Positions 34,434 through 45,317 of a stretch of DNA of 64,000 bases are shown here, piece by piece. The stretch is from Caldilineaceae bacterium (GTDB taxonomy: Bacteria; Chloroflexota; Anaerolineae; Caldilineales; Caldilineaceae): positions 3,733,022 through 3,797,021 of the forward strand of contig OY282376.1 of the NCBI GenBank assembly GCA_958295845.1, given 5' to 3'. The notes under the pieces were generated by a model. That model was not told where the DNA came from. It ran no database searches and worked only from the letters and a program-made list of their open reading frames with translations. A program made the position numbers and the translations under genes. Position 1 is the stretch's first letter. Every line of letters starts with the position of its first letter.

Positions 34434-35939
34434 CTAAGGAACAACGGAAAGCAGCTGGCCAGAGGCGTTGCTCACCCATTCGAGTACCGCGCTAGGATAG
34501 ACACCGATCCAGAGGGTGGCGATTGTGCAGATCAGGAGACTGGTCTGTAACGCCATCGGCACATCGAGGGCCTCGCCTTCACCTTCCTGGGTGAAGAACA
34601 TTTCCCGCACCACGCGCAAATAGTAGAAAGCGGCGATGCCGGCGTTGATCGCGCCAATCCCGGCCAGCCAGAAGTACTGACGTTGGATGGCTGCGCCGAA
34701 GACGTAGAACTTGCCGAAGAAGCCCCCCGTGAGGGGAATGCCGGTCAGGCTGAGCAGGAAGATCGTAAACATGACGGCAAGCCAGGGCGCCCGCTTGATC
34801 AGACCGCGGTAGGCGCTGATATGCGTGCTGTCGACCGTTTCCTCCAGTGCCATGACGACGAGGAAGGCGCCGACGTTGGTGAACAGGTAGGCGAAGAGAT
34901 AGAGCAGTACGCCGTTGAGACCATCCATCGCGCTCGGCGAGGAAGAGGTTACGGCAACCAACCCCATCAGGATGTAACCGGCCTGGGCCACGGAGCTGTA
35001 GGCGATCATGCGCTTGACGCTGTTCTGCCGCAGCGCCGCGAGATTGCCCATGGTCATGGTGATGATGCTGAAAGCGGCCAGCACGGGGACCCAGTTTACT
35101 TCGAAGGAGGCCATGGCCACGACGAAGAAACGGGCCAGCACTGCGAAGGCGGCGGCCTTGGAGGCGGTGGAAAGATAGGTGGCGACCGGTGTTGGCGAGC
35201 CGTCGTAGGTGTCCGGGGCCCATTGATAGAAGGGCGCGAGGCTTGCCTTGAATCCAAGGCCCGCCAGAATCAGCAGCATCGCGGGCAGGGCGGCAAAAGC
35301 CAAGCCGCTAACTTCGGTCGATTCACCAAGCATCTCGGAGAAGGCGGCGGCAATGTCGTGCAGGTACAGGGAACCGGTAGCGCCGTAGAGCAGGCTGATG
35401 CCATAGAGCATGACTGCCGAGGCGATCGACCCGTAGAGGAAGTACTTCAGACCGGCCTCGTTGCTGCGCCGGTTGTCCCTCAGGAATCCGGCCAGCATAT
35501 AGCTCGTTATCGAAAGGAATTCGATGGCGAGATAGACGAGAACCAGGTTATTGGCGCTGACGGCAATGCTCATGGCCAGGCTGACCATCAGGAAGAAGGT
35601 CCAGAACTCGCCCTGATTGCCGGAACGGCGGTTCATGTAGCGGCCGCCGGCGATGGTGGTCAGGACCATACCGGAGAAGATGGTGACCTTGATGAAGCTG
35701 CCGAAGTTGTCGATGGTCATCATCGAGAAGGCCACCTTCGGCCCGGCTTCCGGATCGGAGATGTTCAGCTGCAGTACGGCGGCAACCAGGGCAGCGGTCA
35801 GAAAGAGGGCTGACAACGCCATGTAGCTCAGCCCCGACTTCTTGCCCACGCCGGGATCGTAGGCCAGATCCAGGCAGAAGATAAACAGGCCGCCGATGAG
35901 AAGTATGATTTCGGGTGCGATATATCCTAAGTCGCCCAC
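34434..35939 (-). CDS. nuoN: NADH-quinone oxidoreductase subunit N, cluster 1
   Basis: Antiporter-like proton-channel subunit of complex I (501 residues, about 14 membrane helices). Typical NuoN stretches: LVYLAIEFLSITSYMLAGF, SLAPFYQWAPDTYDGSPTPVATYLS, and SVKRMIAYSSVAQAGYILMG with the functional Lys. The conserved Glu in the first and His/Lys in the middle helices indicate a working channel. Last gene of the membrane-arm-only cluster, 93 bases after nuoM. A second nuoN lies at the far end of cluster 2. Confidence 0.96.
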   Translation of the reverse strand: MGDLGYIAPEIILLIGGLFIFCLDLAYDPGVGKKSGLSYMALSALFLTAALVAAVLQLNISDPEAGPKVAFSMMTIDNFGSFIKVTIFSGMVLTTIAGGRYMNRRSGNQGEFWTFFLMVSLAMSIAVSANNLVLVYLAIEFLSITSYMLAGFLRDNRRSNEAGLKYFLYGSIASAVMLYGISLLYGATGSLYLHDIAAAFSEMLGESTEVSGLAFAALPAMLLILAGLGFKASLAPFYQWAPDTYDGSPTPVATYLSTASKAAAFAVLARFFVVAMASFEVNWVPVLAAFSIITMTMGNLAALRQNSVKRMIAYSSVAQAGYILMGLVAVTSSSPSAMDGLNGVLLYLFAYLFTNVGAFLVVMALEETVDSTHISAYRGLIKRAPWLAVMFTIFLLSLTGIPLTGGFFGKFYVFGAAIQRQYFWLAGIGAINAGIAAFYYLRVVREMFFTQEGEGEALDVPMALQTSLLICTIATLWIGVYPSAVLEWVSNASGQLLSVVP

Positions 35940-36032
35940 AAATTGTTCTCCATATGACAGTGCCGGATGTCGGTTGAACGCCGCCGGTGCGTCAAGCCGA
36001 AGCTGGCAGCAGACAGCCGGTCACTGCAGTGT

Positions 36033-37631
<1,599 letters not shown>

Positions 37632-37724
37632 GAAGCCGTCTCCAAGCAGAGTTTAGGTTTAGGCGAAATAAGCCATGCGAGTCCGTTGCCGTTCGAAAGG
37701 ATGCTCTCGAAGCGGCGCCGCCCC

Positions 37725-39962
37725 TTATACCAAGGTAAGAATCATGGGAAGCACGTTCAGGAATAGCCAAACGGCCAGGATCAACATACCGAAAAGCAGA
37801 TAGGTCTGTACGCGGCCATCCTGCAACATCCGAGCAATGTGGCCGGCCTGATCGGAGATCCAGCCGACACCGTCTACGAATCCGTCAACGACGAACCTGT
37901 CAAAGGCAGCCGAGAAGTCGCCTATACGGAGGGCAATCCGGCCGACGCCGTTGACGACCCAGTCGATAATCCATTCACGGTCAAACAGGGCGAGGAAGCG
38001 GCTCAGCCACAAGGTGAAGATAACGATCGTGACGTTATACAGTTCGTCAATCCAGTACTTACGATGCCACATCCACCAGATCGGGCCGAGAATCCGTGCG
38101 ACGGGGTCCGTCTGGCCTTCCTTCAGCCCCTGACCGTAGACCAGGTATCCTGCGCCAAGGCCGCCGAGCGCGACGACAATCGAGACTGCCAGCGGCACGA
38201 AATTGAAATCGGGATGATGCGGGTACAGGTGCATGTACTTCATATAGGGTTCGAGGTAGTGCCCGATCCAGTTGGGAACGATGCTACCGAGAACCGGGAA
38301 GGCATCTGGAATTCCGAACCATCCGCCGGCGATGGCGAATATGCTTATCAGAATCAGTGGTGTCGTCATGCTGGCGACGCTTTCTGGTGCGTGCGAAGCG
38401 CCCTCGGTGCGGGCTTTGCCCAGGAAGGTCAGCCCGATCTGGCGCATTGTGTAGAAGGCGGTGAGGAAGGCCGACAGCGCCAGCGTCCAGAAGACCCACT
38501 GATGGCTGCCGTCCCAGGCAAAGGCCAGAATCTCATCCTTGGACCAGAAGCCTGCGGTGACCAGAGGGAAGCCTGAAAGGGCCAGCCCGCCGATGATGAA
38601 GGTCCATCCGGTGCGGGGCATCCTGTTCAGGAGGCCGCCCATGTTGCGCATATCCTGCGCGTCCTCGGTGTCGAGAACGCCATCGGGACGGCGGACGATG
38701 TTTTCACCATGGCCATCACTGTGGTCCTCACCGTGGTCGTCGTCGTGGGCGTGTTCGTGTGCGTGATGATAGCCGTGTTCCACACCGTGAATCACGCTGC
38801 CGGAACCGAGGAACAGGAGAGCCTTGAAGAAGGCGTGTGTCAGCAGGTGGAAGAGTGCGGCCACATAGGCACCCATGCCAATGGCGGCCACCATGTATCC
38901 CAGCTGGGAGATGGTGGAGTAGGCCAGCACCCGTTTGATGTCCCACTGGGCCACTGCGATTGTGGCGGCAAACAGAGCGGTAAAGGCGCCGATGAATGCG
39001 ATGAACTGCAGCGTTCCGCCGGAGACCGCGCCGGAAAACTCGTAGATGGGGAACATCCTGACCAGCAGGAAGACACCGGCCGAGACCATCGTCGCCGCAT
39101 GGATCATGGCGCTGACGGGTGTGGGCCCTTCCATGGCGTCCGGCAACCAGATATGCAGCGGGAACTGGGCGCTCTTGCCAATTGCGCCGCAGAATATAAG
39201 CACGCCGATGAGCGAGATCCAGTGGACTTCGCCGAAGACGGGAATATTGACCAGGGAATTGGTAAGCTGATCCAGGTTTGACTGGGTGAAAAGCTCACTG
39301 AAGCGCAGGCTGCTCGGCTCGCTGCGCACGTAGAGGAGGATAAGGCCGATCATGAGCAGGGCATCACCGATGCGGGTGGTGATGAACGCTTTGACCGCGG
39401 CTGCCCGCGCGGACGCCTTCTCGTACCAGAACCCGATCAGGAGGTAGCTGCACAGCCCCATCACTTCCCAGAAAATGAAGAACTGGAGCAGATTGTTGGC
39501 GACGACCAGACCGAGCATGCCGGTCGCGAAGAGGCAGATATAGGCCATGAAGCGGCTGTAGCGGGGGTCTTTACCCTGTGCGTATGCCGTCGGGTACTGT
39601 GACGCCTGCAGATGGTGGGGGAAACTCATGTAGCCGCTGGAGTAGATGAAGATCATCAACACCAGAAAGGGCACCATGAACAGCATCAAGGCGTTGGCCG
39701 GATCCACCGCGTAGCCGATGACAAATTCTGTAGCGCCGGTGGGAATCGAGTAGATTGCCTCGTCAACCGGATGTTCACCGAAGTGATCGCGGAAGAATGA
39801 GGCAAAGGCGATCCCCCAACCCAGGATACAACTCAGCAGAGCGGCGCCGATTGCGGTCAAAGCGCTGCCCCGCTTGTTCTTATTCAGAAAGAGCAGGATC
39901 GCCAGGAATGCCAGGAAGGGAGGAATCGGCACAACCCAGGTGACGCTGAATAGTCCTTCCAT
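37725..39962 (-). CDS. nuoL: NADH-quinone oxidoreductase subunit L with His-rich insertion, cluster 1
   Basis: Largest antiporter-like subunit (745 residues). Core motifs: [42 protein letters not shown], and [20 protein letters not shown]. In the family the C-terminal region forms a long lateral helix along the membrane arm. After the conserved [13 protein letters not shown] stretch (about residue 385) there is an insertion of about 35 residues rich in His, Asp and Glu ([20 protein letters not shown]) before the usual RNMGGL motif; the cluster 2 paralogue lacks it. It follows a small TPR-protein gene and precedes nuoM. Confidence 0.96.
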   Translation of the reverse strand: MEGLFSVTWVVPIPPFLAFLAILLFLNKNKRGSALTAIGAALLSCILGWGIAFASFFRDHFGEHPVDEAIYSIPTGATEFVIGYAVDPANALMLFMVPFLVLMIFIYSSGYMSFPHHLQASQYPTAYAQGKDPRYSRFMAYICLFATGMLGLVVANNLLQFFIFWEVMGLCSYLLIGFWYEKASARAAAVKAFITTRIGDALLMIGLILLYVRSEPSSLRFSELFTQSNLDQLTNSLVNIPVFGEVHWISLIGVLIFCGAIGKSAQFPLHIWLPDAMEGPTPVSAMIHAATMVSAGVFLLVRMFPIYEFSGAVSGGTLQFIAFIGAFTALFAATIAVAQWDIKRVLAYSTISQLGYMVAAIGMGAYVAALFHLLTHAFFKALLFLGSGSVIHGVEHGYHHAHEHAHDDDHGEDHSDGHGENIVRRPDGVLDTEDAQDMRNMGGLLNRMPRTGWTFIIGGLALSGFPLVTAGFWSKDEILAFAWDGSHQWVFWTLALSAFLTAFYTMRQIGLTFLGKARTEGASHAPESVASMTTPLILISIFAIAGGWFGIPDAFPVLGSIVPNWIGHYLEPYMKYMHLYPHHPDFNFVPLAVSIVVALGGLGAGYLVYGQGLKEGQTDPVARILGPIWWMWHRKYWIDELYNVTIVIFTLWLSRFLALFDREWIIDWVVNGVGRIALRIGDFSAAFDRFVVDGFVDGVGWISDQAGHIARMLQDGRVQTYLLFGMLILAVWLFLNVLPMILTLV

Positions 39963-40030
39963 AGAAAAGCCTCAAGAAAAATGGAAACCGGACGGTCTTC
40001 CGTAGTCAGTTCAAAATAAAGATGCCTGAT

Positions 40031-40384
40031 CTAAGACGTAGCCTGACCTCGAACCAGATTGGCAAACAGATACCCGACAAGCAGACCGGCAAATGCCAAG
40101 ACGAACAGCCACAGATCGTTGTGCAGCCCGGCGGTCGAGCCGATGCCTACGAAGAGGCCAGCCCCGACAAGAGAGATTACGAGCCGAAATGATTGGGCTT
40201 TCTTGTGCCGACGGGCTTTCTCCAAGAGCTGTGCTGCGTCACCATAGTCTGGCTTGTGCTTTACGATCTCTTTCAGTGCATAGACGGCGCCTGTATAGTT
40301 GCCGCCCTCCATCTTCTCCTGTGCGAGTTGGTAGAGAAAACCGCACTGTTCTTCAAGTGTACCCGTCAGCTGCTTCTTGGCCAC
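40031..40384 (-). CDS. Small TPR-containing membrane protein inside the complex I cluster
   Basis: 117-residue protein. Residues about 10-60 look like one and a half tetratricopeptide repeats (YQLAQEKMEGGNYTGAVYAL, then KEIVKHKPDYGDAAQLLEKA). Two hydrophobic segments follow (about 67-85 and 90-108). It is located between nuoK and nuoL, 68 bases from nuoL and 62 bases from nuoK, on the same strand, so probably co-transcribed. It is not a standard complex I subunit. A role as assembly factor or accessory subunit for the cluster 1 membrane arm is inference from location only. Confidence 0.72.
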   Translation of the reverse strand: MAKKQLTGTLEEQCGFLYQLAQEKMEGGNYTGAVYALKEIVKHKPDYGDAAQLLEKARRHKKAQSFRLVISLVGAGLFVGIGSTAGLHNDLWLFVLAFAGLLVGYLFANLVRGQATS

Positions 40385-40446
40385 CTTTTCTTCTTATCTC
40401 CGCAGGCGGCGCCGAGAGCGGCCCCATCCTACACATTTACTGCGAC

Positions 40447-40761
40447 TTAGCCGGCAAGAATGTCCAACTCGTCAACGTCAATGGTGCGCCGCTCGCGGTA
40501 GACGGCGATGATCAGCGCCAGGCCCACGGCAGCCTCGGCTGCGGCGAGGCCGATAATCAGCACGGCGAATGCCTGTCCTGTGAGGTCCTCCATGGGACCG
40601 ACTCCGTGCCGCCAGAAAGCCACCAGGTTGATATTGGCGGCGTTGAGCATGAGCTCGATGCCCATGAGCATGGCGATGGCGTTGCGCCGTGCGAGCGCGC
40701 CGTAAAGGCCGCATGAAAACAGGAAGGCGGCGAGCATCAGATACCAACTTAGCGGAACCAT
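40447..40761 (-). CDS. nuoK: NADH-quinone oxidoreductase subunit K, cluster 1
   Basis: 104-residue subunit with three membrane helices. Both buried glutamates of the proton path are present: in LMGIELMLNAANINLVAF (helix 2) and LAAAEAAVGLALIIAVYR (helix 3). This supports a functional membrane arm. It lies between nuoJ and the TPR membrane-protein gene. Confidence 0.96.
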   Translation of the reverse strand: MVPLSWYLMLAAFLFSCGLYGALARRNAIAMLMGIELMLNAANINLVAFWRHGVGPMEDLTGQAFAVLIIGLAAAEAAVGLALIIAVYRERRTIDVDELDILAG

Positions 40762-40841
40762 AGATCAACCCCAAACAGATGCGATGGCAAGAAATCGGCG
40801 CTCTGTCATTGCGGCAACCCCGATTTCGTTGAGCAGGAGCC

Positions 40842-41372
40842 CTAGCGGTCGCGTGCCAACATGACGGCACCGACCAGAGCCAGAAGCAGCAGCAGCCCCA
40901 GAACTTCAAAAGCTATAACGTAAGTGGTTACAAACTCTCTTCCCAGTGCAGCTATCAAAGCCTCGTCAGCCACGACTTCTTCACCCGCGGCCGGCCACGG
41001 CGTTGCCCGCGCAAAGGCAAGCAGAGCGGCGAAAAAGAAGACCGCAAACAGAGAGGCTTTGCCCCACTGATTGTTGAGCGGCGAGGTGCGACCGTACATC
41101 ATGCTGCGCGTGAGCATGATGGCAAAGGCGATCAACATGGCTATCGCACCGACGTAGACCAGTATCTGGCTGACCGCCAGGAATTCGGCTTCCAGAAAGA
41201 CGTAGATACCGGCGACGCCGAAAAAGGTCAGCGTCAAGGCCAGAGCACTGTGAAAGAGGTTTCGGCTCGTCACGACAGCCAGACCGGCTATGGCCGTGAG
41301 TAAGGCAACCTGAATGAACACGAACTGTTCAAATGTCGGTATTGGTACCTCAACGCCCAACGGTAACTGCAT
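40842..41372 (-). CDS. nuoJ: NADH-quinone oxidoreductase subunit J, cluster 1
   Basis: 176-residue subunit with five predicted helices. The conserved helix 3 region reads LAVSQILVYVGAIAMLIAFAIML. The last part (VLGLLLLLALVGAVMLARDR) matches the NuoJ C-terminus. The frame opens 93 bases earlier, but the ATG at 41372 begins directly before the first helix and has an AGGGA upstream. 80 bases separate it from nuoK. Confidence 0.94.
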   Translation of the reverse strand: MQLPLGVEVPIPTFEQFVFIQVALLTAIAGLAVVTSRNLFHSALALTLTFFGVAGIYVFLEAEFLAVSQILVYVGAIAMLIAFAIMLTRSMMYGRTSPLNNQWGKASLFAVFFFAALLAFARATPWPAAGEEVVADEALIAALGREFVTTYVIAFEVLGLLLLLALVGAVMLARDR

Positions 41373-41482
41373 GGAAATCCCTGCCTTGTTGGTGGGGCTC
41401 AACTTTACAGATGCCAGTTTACAGATGCCAGCGCCCCGAACTGTGATGCAGCCTCGTACTGTCAATTCCTGTCCGGAAAAGT

Positions 41483-42724
41483 CTAATACATCGTGCCCTT
41501 TTCGGAGACCTGCATGCCGCCGATCAATGAAGTCGGTTCGAAGGACCGCTTCGTTCGCATCTGCTCTTCACGGAAGTATTTCTGCAAGATGTAAGTTACG
41601 ACGGCCATGACGCCGACATTGGCGATGAAAATCAAGACATATTGAATGGCGACCGGGGTCGGAAGCTTCTGGATGATGGCCTGGGCGACGATGAGCCCGA
41701 TCATCAGCGGCACCAGGACCTTCCAGGCAAAGTACATCATCTGATCGATGCGGATGCGGGGAAAGGTGCCGCGAATCCACTGTTGGAGGACGTAGACGCC
41801 GAAGGTCTTTAACATAAAGTAGCCGAGACCCAATATTGGACCTATGACCGGCAGGCCGACGCCGGGCCCTTGCCATCCTCCCAGGAAAAGCGTGACGGCA
41901 ACGGCAGCCAGAATCCAGGCGTTCAGGAATTGGGCCAGGAAGAACATGGCGAACTTCATGCCGGAATACTCGATGTGGAAACCGGCGATCAGTTCAGATT
42001 CCGCTTCCAACAGGTCGAAGGGGGTAAGTTCAGCCTCTGCGAGCGAGCTGACGAAGAAGACGATCAGCGCGCCCGGCATGACTATTCCGAGCCAACCCAA
42101 GCCGAGGTTAAAGCCGAAAATATGCAGTGACTGGAGTTCTACGATGTGGCCGAATCGCATCGAACCGGTGAGCAGAACGACCGTAAGGATTGCCAGCACC
42201 AGGGGGATCTCGTAGCTCAGGAGCTGTGCCACCACGCGAAAACCGGCGAGCAGGGCGTACTTGTTGTTGCTGCCCCAGCCCGCCATCAGTGCTGCCATGA
42301 TGCCAATCGAGCCGAGCCCAACAATATAGAGCGCGGCGACGTTGAGGTCCACGCCGGTCAGGCCGGGCGCAAATGGAATGACCGCAAGCAGCATAAGCAC
42401 ACCGGTCACCGCCAGAACGGGGGACAGATTGTAGGCGATCTTGTCTGCTTCGTAGGGGGTTATGTCCTCTTTGGAGAGCAACTTGGCGGCGTCAGCGACG
42501 GTCTGGAGAAGGCCGAATTTGCCGACGCGATTTGGGCCAATTCTGTCCTGTATGCGGCTGATTGCCTTGCGGGTAATCCAGATCAACAGGAGAACCGACA
42601 GCATGCCGTAGTTGATGAGGATAAAGGACCCGACGGCGTACACCAGGAATATGGCCGCCCAGCCGGGAAGTCCCAGCCCCATGAGCCAGCTGGAGAGGGC
42701 TTCGCTCCATTGGGTTACCTGCAT
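41483..42724 (-). CDS. nuoH: NADH-quinone oxidoreductase subunit H, cluster 1
   Basis: Quinone-site membrane subunit, 413 residues. Conserved: [58 protein letters not shown] and [27 protein letters not shown], the last carrying the conserved acidic loop near the quinone chamber. It is about 90 residues longer than the cluster 2 copy: an extra N-terminal helix region and a C-terminal helix plus tail ([15 protein letters not shown]). The ATG at 42724 is chosen because GGGAGG lies 8 bases before it. Confidence 0.95.
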   Translation of the reverse strand: MQVTQWSEALSSWLMGLGLPGWAAIFLVYAVGSFILINYGMLSVLLLIWITRKAISRIQDRIGPNRVGKFGLLQTVADAAKLLSKEDITPYEADKIAYNLSPVLAVTGVLMLLAVIPFAPGLTGVDLNVAALYIVGLGSIGIMAALMAGWGSNNKYALLAGFRVVAQLLSYEIPLVLAILTVVLLTGSMRFGHIVELQSLHIFGFNLGLGWLGIVMPGALIVFFVSSLAEAELTPFDLLEAESELIAGFHIEYSGMKFAMFFLAQFLNAWILAAVAVTLFLGGWQGPGVGLPVIGPILGLGYFMLKTFGVYVLQQWIRGTFPRIRIDQMMYFAWKVLVPLMIGLIVAQAIIQKLPTPVAIQYVLIFIANVGVMAVVTYILQKYFREEQMRTKRSFEPTSLIGGMQVSEKGTMY

Positions 42725-42809
42725 AGCTTTGCCTCCCAACAGGTAGTTGAGAAATTTAGGCCTTTCGGGACCGTGAACTGAATCGAGATGGGCAGCATCA
42801 GGACGAGAT

Positions 42810-43166
42810 CTACTGCCAATCCAGGGCGCCTTTGCGCCAGTCGTACATAAGACCGATCACGAGCAGGAGAATAAAGAAAATGGTCGCGAGCACTGCAAAC
42901 ATTTCCAGTTGTTGGTATGCCACGGCAATTGGAAAAAGGAACAATGCTTCGACATCGAACACGACGAATACCAGGCCGATCAGGTAGTATTGGGCTCGGA
43001 ACTGCACCCAAGTCTCGCCGATGGTTTCGACGCCACTCTCGTAGATGTCGTTCTTGATCTCATCGGGCCGGCGGGGGCCAAGGAAATGGCCCATCACGAT
43101 GGCGGCGAGAGGCAACACGACCGCCAAACCGGACATAATAAGAATGAAGAAATATTGAGTGAGCAT
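42810..43166 (-). CDS. nuoA: NADH-quinone oxidoreductase subunit A, cluster 1
   Basis: 118-residue subunit with three helices and the loop [18 protein letters not shown], which in complex I sits at the junction with the peripheral arm. The C-terminal [13 protein letters not shown] is typical. The ATG at 43166 fits the family N-terminus ([11 protein letters not shown]); the frame is open 81 bases upstream. First gene of the minus-strand cluster, facing nuoA of cluster 2 across about 990 bases. Confidence 0.95.
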   Translation of the reverse strand: MLTQYFFILIMSGLAVVLPLAAIVMGHFLGPRRPDEIKNDIYESGVETIGETWVQFRAQYYLIGLVFVVFDVEALFLFPIAVAYQQLEMFAVLATIFFILLLVIGLMYDWRKGALDWQ

Positions 43167-43209
43167 TGCCGAGAATCCGTTTGTGTGGAATTTAACAAAC
43201 TCCCGCGAA

Positions 43210-43218
43210 AGTATAGCA
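43210..43218 (-). promoter_or_regulatory. Extended -10 promoter element of nuo cluster 1
   Basis: On the minus strand TGCTATACT (TG-n-TATACT) lies about 44 bases upstream of the nuoA start. The -35 region at the expected distance (TTTTCC) is poor, which is usual for extended -10 promoters. It is the best candidate to drive the seven-gene cluster. Confidence 0.45.
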
Positions 43219-43555
43219 TAGCGATTTCTGATAGGAAAAGTTTGCACCCTTTGTAAACGCGTTCAACGCGGCGGGGGCGGCGGCTTGTTGGCGGCATTGC
43301 ATCGGATCGGGGCAGGACTGGTGAAATGATCTCGTACTGCGGGCTGGGGGTCCGTATTCCAGGGACATTCGACACGCAGGGTGCATCCCAGATTTTGGGG
43401 TGGGAGCAGTCTGCCAGTGAATTCATGCCGGAGGTGCATGGAATTGTTTTACGGCACTGGGAGAGACGCAGGGCAAGGGCCAGGCCGGCCCTTTACCGAG
43501 GGGGCGCGGAACTGCAGGGGGAACAGCGGGGGAAATGCAGGGAAACTGCGGGGGC

Positions 43556-43866
43556 GGGGAACTGCAGTGGTCAGTGGTCGGTAGTCAGTGGTCAGAGTCT
43601 GGAGACAGCAGGTGGGGGGTGGAGACACTGTTGGCTAGACACTTTGCTTTAGACACCTTGCCGGGGAAGAATAAACACGGTGGTCTAGCAAGGGCGGGAC
43701 GTTGCGGGGCGGGGAACTGCAGTGGTCGGTGGTCAGTGGTCAGTGGTCAGAGTCTGGAGACAGCAGGGGGGGGTGGAGACGCTGTCGACTAGACACTTTG
43801 CTCTAGACACCTTGCTGGAGAAGAATAGACACGGTGGCTAGCAAGAGCGGGGCGTTGCGGGGGCGC
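43556..43866. repeat. 155-bp tandem repeat, two copies, with inner AGTGGTC units
   Basis: Copy one 43556-43710 and copy two 43711-43866 both begin GGGGAACTGCAGTGGTC and are nearly identical. Each contains three or four AGTGGTC heptamers, GAGTCTGGAGACAGCAGG, a pair of TAGACAC-TTTGC units and a terminal GTTGCGGGG. A partial third start (GGAACTGCAGGGGG) lies near 43508. It occupies the gap between the two divergent complex I clusters. Related pieces occur near 19.44-19.53 kb. No transposase or coding potential is seen. Confidence 0.88.
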
Positions 43867-43876
43867 AGCCCCCGCA
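43856..43876. other. GC-rich hairpin at the end of the tandem repeat
   Basis: TGCGGGGGC and GCCCCCGCA form a perfect 9-bp stem with a 3-base loop (GCA). It lies at the edge of the second 155-bp repeat copy. No T-run is adjacent. It may be part of the repeat element. A purine-rich tract (about 43911-43945) follows. The remainder of the gap between the two nuoA genes shows no gene. Confidence 0.55.
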
Positions 43877-44057
43877 CAAGTGAGGGCCGAAGGCACGAAC
43901 GCCCAAATGCAAGAAAAGAGTGAAGAGAAGAGAGGAGAGAGTGACACTGAACAGGCTGGTGGAGATTGGGAATGGAACCGACGGCGGCTTGGTTGCAGCT
44001 AGAGATATACGAGAATTCACCCTCGTTTTGGGATGTACCCATCGACACGCACGGGCT

Positions 44058-44087
44058 TTGACAGTCAATTTCAGTTCGTGCTAGAAT
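44058..44087 (+). promoter_or_regulatory. Sigma-70-type promoter of nuo cluster 2
   Basis: TTGACA (perfect -35) and TAGAAT (-10, five of six) are separated by 18 bases. Initiation would be near 44094, about 65 bases before nuoA. This is the strongest promoter match in the window. Confidence 0.7.
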
Positions 44088-44093
44088 AGTTGC

Positions 44094-44115
44094 GTTCGTG
44101 GAAAATTGCACGAAC
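44094..44115 (+). promoter_or_regulatory. Inverted repeat at the start of the cluster 2 transcript
   Basis: GTTCGTG-GAAAATTG-CACGAAC is a perfect 7-bp inverted repeat starting at the predicted transcription start. A further TTCGTG direct copy lies at 44075-44080 between the -35 and -10 boxes. It may be an operator, or a 5' mRNA hairpin. No regulator is identified. Confidence 0.45.
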
Positions 44116-44158
44116 ATCTCCCCAAGCCTTTCAGTTACGCTGAAAAGGAATAATCGAG

Positions 44159-44515
44159 ATGGCAAGCGACTATCTGCCACTTCTCATACTTATCGTGTTG
44201 GCGGCCGGATTTGGCGGTATTGCCATAGGTCTGCCCTCACTTTTAGGTCCACGCGAGCGCAACGATCAGAAGTTGGAGCCATACGAATCGGGGATCATTC
44301 CCTTTGCCGACGCCCGTCGACGATTCCCGGTGAAATACTATCTGGTTGCGATGCTCTTTCTGATTTTTGACATCGAAGTAATCTTCCTCTTCCCGTGGGC
44401 GGCCGTCTTGAGAGACCTTCGCCTGTTTGCCCTATTGGCGATGATTCCTTTTTTCATTGTACTCGTGGTGGGTTTCCTCTATGAATGGAAGAAGGGCGCT
44501 CTCGACTGGGACTAG
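44159..44515 (+). CDS. nuoA: NADH-quinone oxidoreductase subunit A, cluster 2
   Basis: 118-residue subunit with three helices; the junction loop reads KLEPYESGIIPFADARRRFPVKYY, and the C-terminus FLYEWKKGALDWD matches the family. It is only moderately similar to the cluster 1 copy (EPYESG against NDIYESG), so the two are old paralogues rather than a fresh duplication. First gene of the complete complex I operon; a gap of 163 bases separates it from nuoB. Confidence 0.96.
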   Translation: MASDYLPLLILIVLAAGFGGIAIGLPSLLGPRERNDQKLEPYESGIIPFADARRRFPVKYYLVAMLFLIFDIEVIFLFPWAAVLRDLRLFALLAMIPFFIVLVVGFLYEWKKGALDWD

Positions 44516-44678
44516 AGACTGAGGAGTCTGGCCGTCGCTCACAGCTTTTCACAGGGTACTGTAAATTCATTGCTGCAGGCGAAAGCTGGGAGGCCCAGCG
44601 AGCCGGAAGCCAGTCGCTGCGTTCGAGAGTTGCCGCGTCTAGCCAGGCTGCCAGAGATGTAGGTGCAAAGGAACGGAC

Positions 44679-45206
<528 letters not shown>

Positions 45207-45317
45207 CCTTAAGTAATGGTTCCTTGTAAGCGGAGCACCTGTTTGAGCCACCAGTTCGACAGAGTTAACACCTTCCTTTTTTCAGGTCGACGCGCAGAAA
45301 TGAGAGCGAGTTGAGAG

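Noticed and set aside
43556-43866. CRISPR array
   Set aside because: The tandem units are 155 bases long and contiguous, inner heptamers have no unique spacers, and no cas gene is near.
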